A DNA stretch of 64,000 nucleotides, from positions 113,723,286-113,787,285 of the forward strand of contig CM035807.1 in NCBI GenBank assembly GCA_020466095.1, in the 5' to 3' direction. Both the position numbers and the translations under genes were made by a program. Of the stretch, positions 43,401 to 54,200 are shown one piece after another (the stretch's first letter is position 1; every line of letters starts with the position of its first letter). This DNA comes from Chlorops oryzae. Lineage: Eukaryota; Arthropoda; Insecta; Diptera; Chloropidae. The notes below the pieces were generated by a model. It saw nothing but the letters and a program-made list of their open reading frames with translations. It had not been told where the DNA came from and ran no database searches.

Positions 43401-45599
43401 CTGGCTTCGCATGCGGCGTCGACGTTAGCGTCGGCGTCGTGAATAAGGTATTCAAGCGTAGCGTCGGAAGCGGTGTCAGGTACAGTCAGAATTGAGCAGC
43501 AGATACTTTCTAGCGCGTCGCTTCATATTCCAACAACGGGCAGCGTTTTTGTTGTTGTTGCCGTTGCTGTTGATTTTGTTTTGTAAACATGTGTGCGTAA
43601 TATTTAACAGAAAATGGTCTCAACAGAGAGTGTAGCGGAGAGAAAATTCGAGAAAATGTTTTAGTAGGTGCGCTCTCAAATTGTGAGGTCAATGGTTGTG
43701 TGGAAACATGAGGTTTTAGGGATAAATAAAAGTTTGCACGCACACACACATACACTCTCGTCCTATCTCGCTCGCGCCAAATGAGGTTAGGATTTCGATT
43801 TTCGTATGGCTTTATGTAGCTACCTATATAAGAATTTATTTTTTTTTTCAATGGATTATTGAAGCTCAAAAAATAGGCACTTCGTCCCGTTAGGAGGAAA
43901 TCGATATGACTATGTAGCAGTTGTTAAGGACCGACCGACCGACTCACCTATTGTATACTTACTTGTCGAGCCGGTTTTGAGAGTTAACTTGAGATAAACA
44001 GGACGTGAAATACGTAAGAGGAAATGGTTATGTATACATAACCAGATATCGAATGTCCTTTGTCAAGGAGAGCGGGAATATACCTACATATAATTTGTAT
44101 AATTTTTTTTGTATAGAATCACAATATTAATTATAAACAATCTCTTTGTTTATTTCAGGCTAAATCCGCGGAATCAAAGAAGGCCAAAAAAGATAAAGCC
44201 GCCGCCGCCGCCGCCCCCGATGGTGATTCAGATGAAGAGGAAGTATTAGAAGAAATCATCGAAGGTGACAGTGATATCGAAAGCGATGAATACGATATTC
44301 CCTACGATGGTGAGGAGGAAGATATTGAGTGCGAGGGTAAGTAAATAAAATTTAATATAAGTATGTTTTTTTAATCAAATTATTTAGAAATTTATCTCGT
44401 CTGACATTTCTGTCAATTCCTTCCTTCGTCATGCCAAAGAACACGAACTTCCTGCTTTCAAAAAAAAAAAAAACTTTCCGTTAGACCTCCAAAAAAGCAC
44501 GCTCATATCAAATTTTGTTTCTTCCGAATTTGAAATACCTACTATGACGTCAATACCGCCTGCCAAACATACGTTGTTATCCTTTTATCCATGCAACGTG
44601 ACTTTTACGTCATTTCACGTGAAGTCGTGTCGACAGAAAGTAGATTTGAAAAAAATTTCCTCCTCCAAACACATGTCAATATAAAGGGAGTAAGAATGTC
44701 GGAACATTTTTAGGCAAAGGTCATCGCATTCTTTCTATTATTGTCGTTTAGCATACATCCTTTTTTTCCCCGGAAAAAATTGATGGAGAAAAAATGCCCG
44801 TGTCCGCGTCAACCTGGATTGATTCCCACTCTCTATTACCGTAAAACTATCTAACTAGATACAGTCGAAACTCTATAAAGAATTTCAAGGGAGCGGGAAA
44901 AAAATTCGTTTCAGTGCCGTAGCAATTTTGCTAGGGAGAAAATTAAATTTTTCGCAATGTTGCGTGGTGGAAAAATTTTTTCAATTTTATTCATGGGCAA
45001 AAACAAAAATGCGTGGGGGGCAAAATCTCCTCTTGCCCCTATGGTTGCTACGGCACTGTTCGTTATAGAAATAATTCGTTATAAGAAGAAAAAAGGCCAC
45101 TGAAATTATTGCGAAAAAGCTTTTAGCAGATTCGCTATAGAGAGAAATTCGTTATAGAGAGTTCGGAGAGTTTCGACTCAGACATTTTCTAGTTTCTCGT
45201 ATTTTTTTTTTTTTTGTTACCTTAAGGGCTCAACGCTGTTAAAGTAAATTGAAAGGAAGTACCGAGCTCATTCTTTTGAAGAAAGGAAATCAGAGTTGAA
45301 ATTTCGATGACAGGTCGACAGAAATATAGGAAAATATATGACTTAAATGCAACCCCGCGAGTCCGATTACTTGTAATTAGCTTAGCGTATGCGTTCAAGT
45401 AGCGAAAGTAAGCCAAAGTACTTCTTTGTTTTTTTCTACATGTGTTTCGTATAGGAAATTTACTTGCTGCTTTAGAGCGTAGAGCCCTTTAATGCGTACG
45501 ATTGGCCACCGATTCTAAATAAATCTTCATTTAATTTAAACATTTTCAGATGATGATGATGAAAACGATGATGGATCGGGCTCAGATGATCAGGCGTAA
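40427..45599 (+). CDS. Df31: Decondensation factor 31-like acidic chromatin protein
   Basis: Three coding exons, 40427-40690, 44159-44336 and 45550-45599, with donors GAT/GTAAGT and GAGG/GTAAGT and acceptors TTTCAG/GCT and TTTCAG/ATG. They give 163 residues in consistent phase. Residues 1-88 are Ala/Val/Asp/Lys-rich and unstructured. Residues 84-101 hold a basic bipartite stretch (KRPAD then KSAESKKAKKDK) like a nuclear signal. Residues 108-163 are strongly acidic (EGDSDIESDEYDIPYDGEEE and ending DDGSGSDDQA). Small size, Ala-rich start and this tail match what I recall of fly Df31, a histone- and RNA-binding protein that keeps chromatin open; the assignment rests mainly on the tail. The first intron is 3.5 kb and the second 1.2 kb, both carrying transposons. 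The start ATG follows an A-rich leader. Confidence 0.72.
42018..42120. repeat. Short inverted repeat in Df31-like intron 1
   Basis: GTATATAAGTCAAAGC and GCTTTGACTTATATAC are perfect inverse words about 70 bp apart. Either a small MITE or a stem-loop; nothing else supports a function. Confidence 0.4.
42574..42880. mobile_element. 307-bp MITE with perfect 22-bp TIRs in Df31-like intron 1
   Basis: TACACCTAAGTCTGTTTTTA plus CA at the left is exactly inverse to the right end (42859-42880). TA at both borders fits a Tc1/mariner- or pogo-type target. The interior repeats TTTTTACACGG. The flanks themselves share a direct repeat of about 20 bp (TGTATATCTGAATAGATTGT at 42550 and 42924). Confidence 0.85.
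44860..45180. mobile_element. Pogo/mariner-like MITE in Df31-like intron 2, interrupted by a hAT MITE
   Basis: Starts TA-CAGTCGAAACTCTATAAAG and ends GTTCGGAGAGTTTCGACT, inverse ends with TA at the left. The interior has ATTCGTTATAG words in both directions, as in the 7.3- and 39.1-kb fragments. Confidence 0.65.
44912..45058. mobile_element. hAT MITE nested in the pogo-like element
   Basis: CAGTGCCGTAGCAATTTTGC at the left is inverse to TGGTTGCTACGGCACTG at the right. Flanks TTCGTTT and TTCGTTA are near-identical, as expected for a decayed target duplication. Confidence 0.75.
45222..45492. mobile_element. TTAA-flanked MITE (GGGCTCTACGC family), copy 2
   Basis: TTAAGGGCTCAACGCTGTTA starts it and GCTTTAGAGCGTAGAGCCCT then TTAA ends it. 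Inverse relative of 31387-31651. It ends 57 bp before the last Df31-like exon. Confidence 0.85.
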
Positions 45600-48450
45600 T
45601 AATAATATAGTAGTCAAAAAATACAATAAAAAATAAAAAAAAAAATACAAAAATGCAAAAAAAAAAAACCTTAAAAACCCAATAAACAAAAATTCAGTTT
45701 AAAATAATGCAAAAAGTATAAAAATTACATTTATATTTAAAATTATACTACGTTAAGAAATACTTTTTATTTCGTATTTTTATTTTATAAATGTACGAGT
45801 ATGTGTAATTTTTTTTTTTTTTTTTTATATAATAGAGATATGACAACATAAAATCCCCCCCACAAAAAAAAAAAAAAAAAAAACAAGAACGAGAATCCTC
45901 CCCCCAAAACAAAACAAAAAACTGACAATTGCATATAGCATGAAATACAAGATTTTTTTCAATCCGTTTAAATAGAAAAAAAAAAAAAAGATTGTAAAAT
46001 TTAGGTCTCACTCGTAAATATTTATAACAATTAAAAAAAACTCAATTTGTTTAAAATTATATTTAAAAGTTAAATGAAAAACAAAAAAACCAAACGAAAA
46101 AAAGTTTAAAGAATAGAACGAGAACTTTGCATTCAATAAGAAGAAAAAATAGACGTTACCATTGATGGAAGAAAAGAAAAAAAAAAAAACAAAAAAATAA
46201 TAAAAAAAAGCAAAAAGTATTTAAATAAAACAAACTCATTAAAACAAAAATCCAAAAAAGGCTATAAAGAAAATTTCCATATTAGAGTGTGTTTTGTGTG
46301 TGTGTGTGTGTGCGTATTTTTAGGAAATGTATTTCATTTATAAATGAAGGAAATTGTTTTGTGAGGATGAGATGATGATGATTCGCCATTTTTCTTCTGC
46401 AACGATTTTAAGACTGATGTGTCTTTATAAAAGAATACAGGATAGCATTTTGGCGTGTCTAAGCAGCATAAATTTCACTCAATGTAGTTTCCTTCATTTT
46501 GCCGAATATAAGCAATATAAATATAGCACTCTATTCTGCTACTCCTATGCTTGTTTGGGTTTTTTTTTTTTTATATAAGTATATATAAAAAACATGTATG
46601 TATATACCTACATGTTATTGTATTTATCTTATCAGCGTGTAGACTTTCACCGCATCGCGAAAGCAGCGCTTAAGCAGCTTATTGAATATTTAAAGCGAAC
46701 TTTCGGGGGAAAAAACAACTCACAAGCTCTTTCATATCTTTTCACTCGAGGATTGTTTCGGTAAGTTTTTACACATTCAAAATGCATTTTCTATTGATTT
46801 ATATTGAAAAAGAGTGTACATTCGATTCGTCGTTTTGCACCATGAAAAAATGATGGATTTGTTTTTCGTCTTCATTTTATATTTATTTATATGTATATGC
46901 TTTTTTTTTCAAAATCTTGATCGTTGAAATATTTTTACTGCCCTCTCTAGCCGAACGAACGTGACTGAAATCTCTCTCTCTCTCTCTTTCTCTTTTTCTT
47001 TACCTACTACAATTGAGAAGTCTTACTGGATTTTGGCAACAAATTTGTCGAAATCGACCGTTGTTTTAATGGCAACTGACATTTTAACGACGGAAAAATG
47101 AATATAAATACCTATACAATTTGTTTTTTTGTTGTTTGCTGCTTTCATTTTCACAAGTCTCAAGTCTGAATGCATTGTGGAAATGACAACAAACAGCAGT
47201 CCAAAGAAGTCACTCTTAATCGATGTGCTTTTTATGCATAAGTACTGACCTCTCAATAACCCTGAATGAAGGGATGAAAGGGAGTATTATGTACATATGT
47301 AAAATGCTTATCTTGAGAGAGGACTCCAAAAAGCATTCAATTTTCGCTTTATATAATCAGCATAAAGCTAAATTGGTAGTAAAGTGCTTAATAATTTTTT
47401 TTTTCATTCAAAACTCAGCTTTAAGCTGTACTAAAGTAAACACTTAAAATAAACCTCTCGTAGCATGAAACATGTAATTAGATCGTATTGGAATATAATG
47501 AACGTAAAACTCAAAATAAAAATAAATCCCGACATATATGTAATCAAGCTGTAAATAGAACCAAAATTATATGTATGATAATTACATTTATACAAATATG
47601 AACTAGCATTTAAATAGCTTTAAGAAATTCTTAGTAAGAATACAAAAATAATTGATAAATTGTAGTCGTTGTCCATATTTAATAGAATAATGTTATGTAG
47701 TCAAAACCACAGTCATGTACCAAAATTTTTAAGAACCTCAAAATAAAGTCGACCTTAAAGCAAACAAATACCCGTAATCGCTACTACATAAATTAATTAC
47801 ATTAACATAAGAGTTATTTAGTCTATAAATTAAGATACGTTACATACAACTTAATCATTAGTATCGTAAGTAAATAATCAGTCGAATCGTTATAATCGAC
47901 AACAACAACAAAAACCTATTATACATAATGACTAAAACATGTATACGACAGTCTGATATAAATAAATTGTCTAGCTTTAAGCCTGCTACTAGTCCATTTC
48001 AAATAAAATTCCATTCATGGAATCATTTCAATTGAATAATGTTATCATAGCCTTGAAACAACGAAATGTACTTGTAAACAAATAAATATGTTTTATCCAT
48101 AAAACCGAATTGTATTTGCAAAAATTCTGTAGTATTTACATTTACATAACATAGCATTAAGAAATAATTATAAATTTAATATGATTAAATTTATTTTAAG
48201 TTATGTCTAAGTCGCTATCATATAATTGTATTTACACATAATTGCATTTAGAGAAAACTCATATGGCATGTTAAAGATGTATTGTGGAAACATATATAAA
48301 AAAGAACACATATATGTACACATATAGATACATATGTGCGTATATATGTTATAGGGTCAAAATGAAACTGAAACCTTTTTAAAGTGAAATTGCAAGAATT
48401 AAATAAATTATATACTTAACATATTCTTAAGTTGAACGAGGTCTCAATGC
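45600..48450 (+). other. Probable long A-rich 3' UTR / downstream region of the Df31-like gene
   Basis: After the TAA the sequence is extremely A-rich on + for about 700 bp, with many AATAAA words (for example near 45626 and 45680). It then continues as A+T-rich, low-repeat DNA with further signals to about 48090. No other gene was recognised. The actual cleavage site cannot be chosen from sequence alone. Confidence 0.4.
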
Positions 48451-49145
48451 CTCAATGCGTTTTCTTCATGAAACGTCAAACACGGTGTTCGAACTACCAC
48501 GCCATGAAGTGTCCGTTAAATTGATAAAACTGCAAATAACCCTTTTGGGATTTTACTGGTATTCGCGTCTTCGTGGGGGTAATTAGTTGGTGGATGTTTT
48601 TTTTTTTTTAGGAATCCTAGTTCACCTTTCGAATAGTGTTTACATGATTTATGGGACCAACGGTGATATTCCGATTTAGCTTTACTAGAAAGTGGGGCAT
48701 AGAATGGAAGTCGATTGGCGGCAATAACCGGGCATAATAACGCATTTTGTCTTTAAAGTTGGGGAATTAAAAAGGCAAATTGATAAAAACAGGTCGAAAA
48801 GTGGTCGACACACGACTCGACAGTCATTGCGCATACAGTTATAAAAAGCGAGAGAGATAGAGCAACGACATCAGACGCAAACGTTCAAAGCCCTAGGGCA
48901 ACTCCTATGATTTCGCAAAAAATGTATGGAGGTCAAGCACTATTTGCGAAAGAAATAGATCAAAGACTCAAGACACGAACGTGAAAACAGCTTGTCAAAA
49001 GTTTGTGTATTCGCTAAGCCTAGTTCAGACACTAACTGCATAGAGAATATACGAACCTTTGTTATAGTGACATAATTCATACGCAAACTAATTTAGCCAA
49101 TGATTTTGTGTCTTGGCTAGACACGTTGTCTATGCTTCTGCGAGT

Positions 49146-49833
49146 CTCCGCTATGCCAGTTGGTGTCTGAACTCTGTTCTTACGTCACGAATATCTGATA
49201 GAGGACTTTGAGTGGGCGTAGCACAAGAAGTAGGCGTGGCAGCGTCACGAAGTTAAACTTTTCCGACTTTGGGGCACAACATTAAGCTATATTTCGAATG
49301 TGGGTTCCGTGGGTTCAAAATTGTGGATTTTAGAAAAACCCGTTTTCTGTTTGAGGGGGTTGGGGTGGTTCGATTTCGAAAATTTTTTGGGAATCTCTTA
49401 GATCTAGAGATAGAAGCGTCCATGCCAAGTTTCAAGACCCTAGGGCAACTCCTTCTATGATTTACCAAGAAATGTATGGAGGTTAAGCGCTTGAACTCCA
49501 TACATTTCTTGGTAAATCATAGAAGGAGTTGCCCTAGGGCTTTGAAATTTGGCATGGACGTTTCAATCTCTAGATCTAAGAGATTCCCAAAAAATTTTCG
49601 AAATCGAACCACCCCAACCCCCTCAAACAGAAAACGGGTTTTTCTAAAATCCACAATTTTGAACCCACGGACCCACATTCGGAATATAGCTTAATGTTGT
49701 GCCCCAAAGTCGGAAAAGTTTTACTTCGTGACGCTGCCACGCCTACTTCTTGTGCTACGCCCACTCAAAGTCCTCTATCAGATATTCGTGACGTAGAACA
49801 GAGTTCAGACACCAACTGGCATAGCGCAGACCC
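49146..49833. repeat. Hairpin 1, arms about 345 bp
   Basis: Centre at AAGCGCTT (49485-49492). Left arm words such as AGAGGACTTTGAGTGGGCGT, GGGGTTGGGGTGGTTCGATT and CCCTAGGGCAACTCCTTCTA recur in inverse order on the right with very few mismatches and essentially no loop. Confidence 0.92.
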
Positions 49834-49916
49834 GCATCAAAACAAACGTGCCTAGCTAAGACACAAAATTTTATTGTCTTAGCTAGGCACGTTGTCTGGT
49901 TCTGATGCGGGTCTGC
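49826..49916. repeat. Short palindrome between the hairpins
   Basis: GCAGACCCGCATCA and ACGTGCCTAGCTAAGACA at the left are inverse to TGTCTTAGCTAGGCACGT and TGATGCGGGTCTGC at the right, with a few unpaired bases. It marks the junction of the two hairpins. Confidence 0.85.
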
Positions 49917-49947
49917 TCTTACGTCACGAATATCTGATAAAGGACTT

Positions 49948-50509
49948 TGAGAGGGCGTAGCACAAAAAGTAGGCGTGGCAGAGTTACGAAGTTGAACTTT
50001 TCCAACTCTGGGGCACAAAAGTAAGCTAAATTCCGAATGTGGGTCCCGTGGGTTCAAAATTGTGGATTTTAGAAAAACCCGTTTTCTGTTTGAGGGGGTT
50101 GGGGTGGTTCGATTTCGAAAATTTTTTGGGAATCTCTTAGATCTAGAGATAGAAGCGTCCATGCCAAATTTCAAGACCCTAGGGCAACTCCTTCTATGAT
50201 TTACCAAGAAATGTATGGAGGTTAAGCGCTTGAACTCCATACATTTCTTGGTAAATCATAGAAGGAGTTGCCCTAGGGTCTTGAAATTTGGCATGGACGC
50301 TTCTATCTCTAGATCTAAGAGATTCCCAAAAAATTTTCGAAATCGAACCACCCCAACCCCCTCAAACAGAAAACGGGTTTTTCTAAAATCCACAATTTTG
50401 AACCCACGGTCCTCAAGTTCAGAACTATAGCTTACTCTTGTGCCCCAGAGTTGGAAAAGTTTAATTTCGTAACGCTGCCACGCCTACTTTTTGTGCTACA
50501 CCCACTCAA
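49948..50509. repeat. Hairpin 2, arms about 280 bp
   Basis: Same arm family as hairpin 1, centred at AAGCGCTT (50224-50231). The outer right portion has diverged (GGTCCTCAAGTTCAGAACTA against GGGTCCCGTGGG...). Confidence 0.9.
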
Positions 50510-51087
50510 ACTTGTTTTCACGTTCGCGTCTTAAGTCTTTGCGCATACAGTTCTGTTATAAAAGGCGAGAGAGACAGGGCAAAGACTTAAGACGCGAACG
50601 TTAACTTCTCGTTGCGATGTAAACATGTAGGAGGATGTAAGCACATCGAATTCTTATGAAAAATGAATTCGAGCTGTCGAACATCCAAAATGGCGGTTAT
50701 TGCCAACTTCATGGCAAGCAATATTACAAGACATAAATTGGCCATCTTGCGGTCTCCATTGGCATTTGACATTTTGACAGATGCCATGCCATAAAAAATT
50801 GCGTGTCTAGATGCCGGGTTGACCATTAAGCTAACTAGCCTTCGGGTGCAGCTGCTTACATTTTTTTAGCCCTTCTATAAAGCGACAATTTCTTGCTGAA
50901 CGCCATCTAATATGAACACGAAGGAGACAGCAAAAGAAAATTGTCCGTGTCGCTTGCTTGTCTTGTCGCATAATATGAATAGCGACATACCGTTGTCATC
51001 ATACCATACCAAAAAAACTTCACAAAACGTATGCAAAGAACTATCGCACGTGGAGTCGCACTGTCGCAGAGCTTTTGCAGCAAAAAA

Positions 51088-51145
51088 ACTATCGATAGTC
51101 GAAAACGGAAACTATCGATATTATCGATAGTGATCGATAGCATGG
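51088..51145 (+). promoter_or_regulatory. Cluster of DRE (TATCGATA) sites at the Tnpo-SR promoter
   Basis: Three perfect TATCGATA words at 51090-51097, 51113-51120 and 51122-51129, plus GATCGATA at 51132, lie 62-117 bp before the start codon. In flies this motif binds DREF and marks TATA-less housekeeping promoters, which suits a nuclear import receptor gene. Confidence 0.7.
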
Positions 51146-51206
51146 ATAGTATTCTCGAGCTCAACTCAGACGGATATCAGAAAAAAACATTAGACATTTT
51201 TGTACA

Positions 51207-54200
51207 ATGGACGCAACGGCCCCAACGGCCGATTTAGTTTACCAAGGGATCTGCACACTATTTTATAACAAGGACCCCAAAGAGAAGGACAAGGCGAACA
51301 AATGGCTGGAGGGTTTTCAGAAATCGGTATGTAAATTCATCAACTTTACAAAGAATTAATAACGAATGCATTTTTTTTTTTTTTTTTTTTTGGCATTTAT
51401 TGTGAAGATCTGGAGCTGGAGCATAGCTGATGAGTTATTGCAACAGAAGCGAGATCTGCACTCTTGCTATTTTGCGGCACAGACCATGAGGAATAAGATC
51501 CAGAACTCATTTATTGAACTACCCGCAAACACACATGTATCCTTGCGGGATTCATTACTGTCCCATATTAGCTTGATTACAGCAGATACCGATCCCATTA
51601 TAGTGACACAACTATCATTGGCTATCGCTGATTTATCTTTGCTGATGGCAACATGGCAAGATCCTGTTGGTGATATGCTGGAAATGTTTTCGCAAAAGCC
51701 GCAATCGATATGGCCACTTCTTGAGATTTTGACAGTAATACCTGAAGAAATGGACTCTCGACTGTTGCGCTTAGGCGCCAATAGACGAACCGAAGTGCAC
51801 AAACAAATGAAGGTAACCGCGGATAAAGTTTACAAGTTTCTATGCTTTTGCGCTCAAATGAATCCGCCTGAAAACATATGGAATGGCGTATTGCGATGCT
51901 TCTCCAATTGGATATCGGCGCAAGCAATGCCATTGCAGAATTTGCAAGCGAATCTTGTCGTGAAACAGACGTTTCAGTTCTTAAGTGAACATGATACTAC
52001 AGCACGGCTGCACGATTCGGCAACCGAATGTCTTTGTTCGATGCTCTCCACAATGGAATCCAATAATAATAGCTATCAATCTGATGCTGGGATATTGGAA
52101 TTACAATTGTTCCAAAATGTTTGTGCCCTGGAATCTGCCTATCATATGAGTGTCGCTCACGAAGACATAGACAAGACAATGAATTACTGTCGAATATTTT
52201 CCACACTCTGTGAGGAATTTCTAAGTCAAATGGTTTCCGGTGAGAAAGAATTGCATTATTCGGTTAAAGGATTGGATCTTCTATTACTATGCGTTGGACA
52301 TTTTGATTATGAAGTTGCGGAAATTACTTTCCATTTCTGGTATAAATTGAGTGAGATATTATTCGATGGCAATAACGATGCAATGACTGGGAATTTTAAA
52401 CCACATATTGAACGTCTATTGGGCGCTCTATTCCGGCATGTGCAAATGGACTCGGATCACGAAGGACTCATCGATGAAAATGATAATTTTAATGTGAGTC
52501 TTTAACAGTTTTCGGAAGAAAAATTTTCTTAATGAAATTTTCTTTTAGGATTTTCGAAGGAAAGTTTCTGATCTCATAAAAGATGTTGCGTTTATAGTTG
52601 GATCTGGTGCCTGCTTCAAACAAATGTTTCTACTCCTACAAACACCAAATACAACTTGGGAGTCGACCGAGGCAGCATTGTTCGTTATGCAAAATGTGGC
52701 AAAAAATGTTCTACCGTAAGTTTTTTATACCCGACACACTCTGTGTCGAGGGTATATTGCGTTTGTGTGGTTGTGTGTAACACCCAGAACCAGTCGAGAT
52801 AGACCATACAAAATATATATAGAAATGATCAGCGTCACCAGGAGATTCGATTTAGACATGTCCGTCTGTCTGTCTGTCTGTCTGTCCGTCTGTTTGTATA
52901 CAGTTATCTTATCGAAGGAGTTGAGCTATCTTGACAAAATTTGGTATGCGTGCTCACGGCAACATGAGTAAGAACAAGTTCCAGAATGGACCCGATCGGA
53001 CCATTTTTATTGGTACCTCCAGTACTAGGGTCTGTTATGAAAATCATAAAAACTGCTCTAAAACCGAAGTTTTTCAAGATATTTTGATGAAATTTGATAT
53101 TTGATCATATTTAAAGGACAGTAATATTATTTCCAAAAATTGTAAAAGTGGGCGTGGCAGAGGGCGGTTTTCGAAAATTGTCTCCTACTCTCGAAACGCC
53201 TATGGGACTTGAAAATTGGCACTTATACTTCCTTTGTAGCCATAAACATCCTCTCAAAAAAAAATTCCTAGATCGGTCCATTATTAAGGGTACCCCCAGT
53301 ACTAGGGTCTGTCAAAAAAATCTCAAAACTGCCCCAAAACCGGATTTTTTGAGATATTTTACTGAAACTTAGAATTTGAACGTATATTAAGGCCTCCGAT
53401 TATAAAACAAAAAAAATGGGAAAAGTGGGCGTGGCAAAAGGGCGGTTTTCATAAAGAAATTCAATAAAAGTCGGTATATGGGGCCCCTAATGGCCTTAAA
53501 CACCTCTTGATATTAAAAATTATTTGAAGATGTTAGTCTGTGTCGGGTATTCTATTGTCAGGCTCGCCTGACTATAACACCCTTACTTGTTTTTAGATGA
53601 AAAAGAGAGATTTTTGTATAGACTTCTTCTGAAATCCTTTTGCACTTCTGCTTTTGTATGAAAAGATCGATTTCTGATGAGTTTCATTTGAAAAATATTC
53701 CAGTGATGAAAACGAAGTTGTACCGAAAGTCATCGAAGCGATATTAAATCTACCAGAAAATGCCCATATCGCTGTGCGGTATACATCGATTTTATTGTTA
53801 GGAGAACTTTGCGACTGGATAGAATTTCATCCAGAGAGTCTGGAAGCCGTTCTGAATTTTCTACTTTATGCGTTGCAACAGAAGAATGGTCTGGCTGCTG
53901 CAGCTGCTGTTTCATTGACGACAATCTGTGCTGCATGCAGAAATCAAATGGCTTTGCATATTGATGGATTAACGGAAATTGCACGCTGTTTGGATAGCTT
54001 CGAGATCAGTAATGAATTGGCAATTGGATTATTGAAGAGTATCGGATTGATTCTATCACGTTTGCCGCGCGAAAAATCCGAACCAGCAATGCGTGATATC
54101 ATTGGCTTTCAATTACAACCATTGGCACATTTATTGGAAGAAGATTGTGAAACGAAAACATCAAATTCGATACGCAAAGGTGAACGTATGGATCCCGCCT

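Larger units (their letters stand above)
48829..50605. mobile_element. Compound foldback element with two long hairpins
   Basis: An outer pair of related sequences (GCGCATACAGTTATAAAAAG at 48829 and GCGCATACAGTTCTGTTATA at 50543; ACACGAACGTGAAAAC versus GTTTTCACGTTCGCGT) encloses two hairpins and a short palindrome. A shorter piece with CCCTAGGGCAACTCC lies at 48886-48945. Open frames across it (EFKRLTSIHFLVNHRRSCPR and relatives) occur on both strands because the arms are inverse copies; they are not independent genes. Confidence 0.8.

Noticed and set aside
49253..50430. Family of EFKRLTSIHFLVNHRRSCPR-type proteins
   Set aside because: The same frame appears on both strands because the DNA is a set of inverted arms. 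No start context, splice sites or conservation beyond the hairpins.
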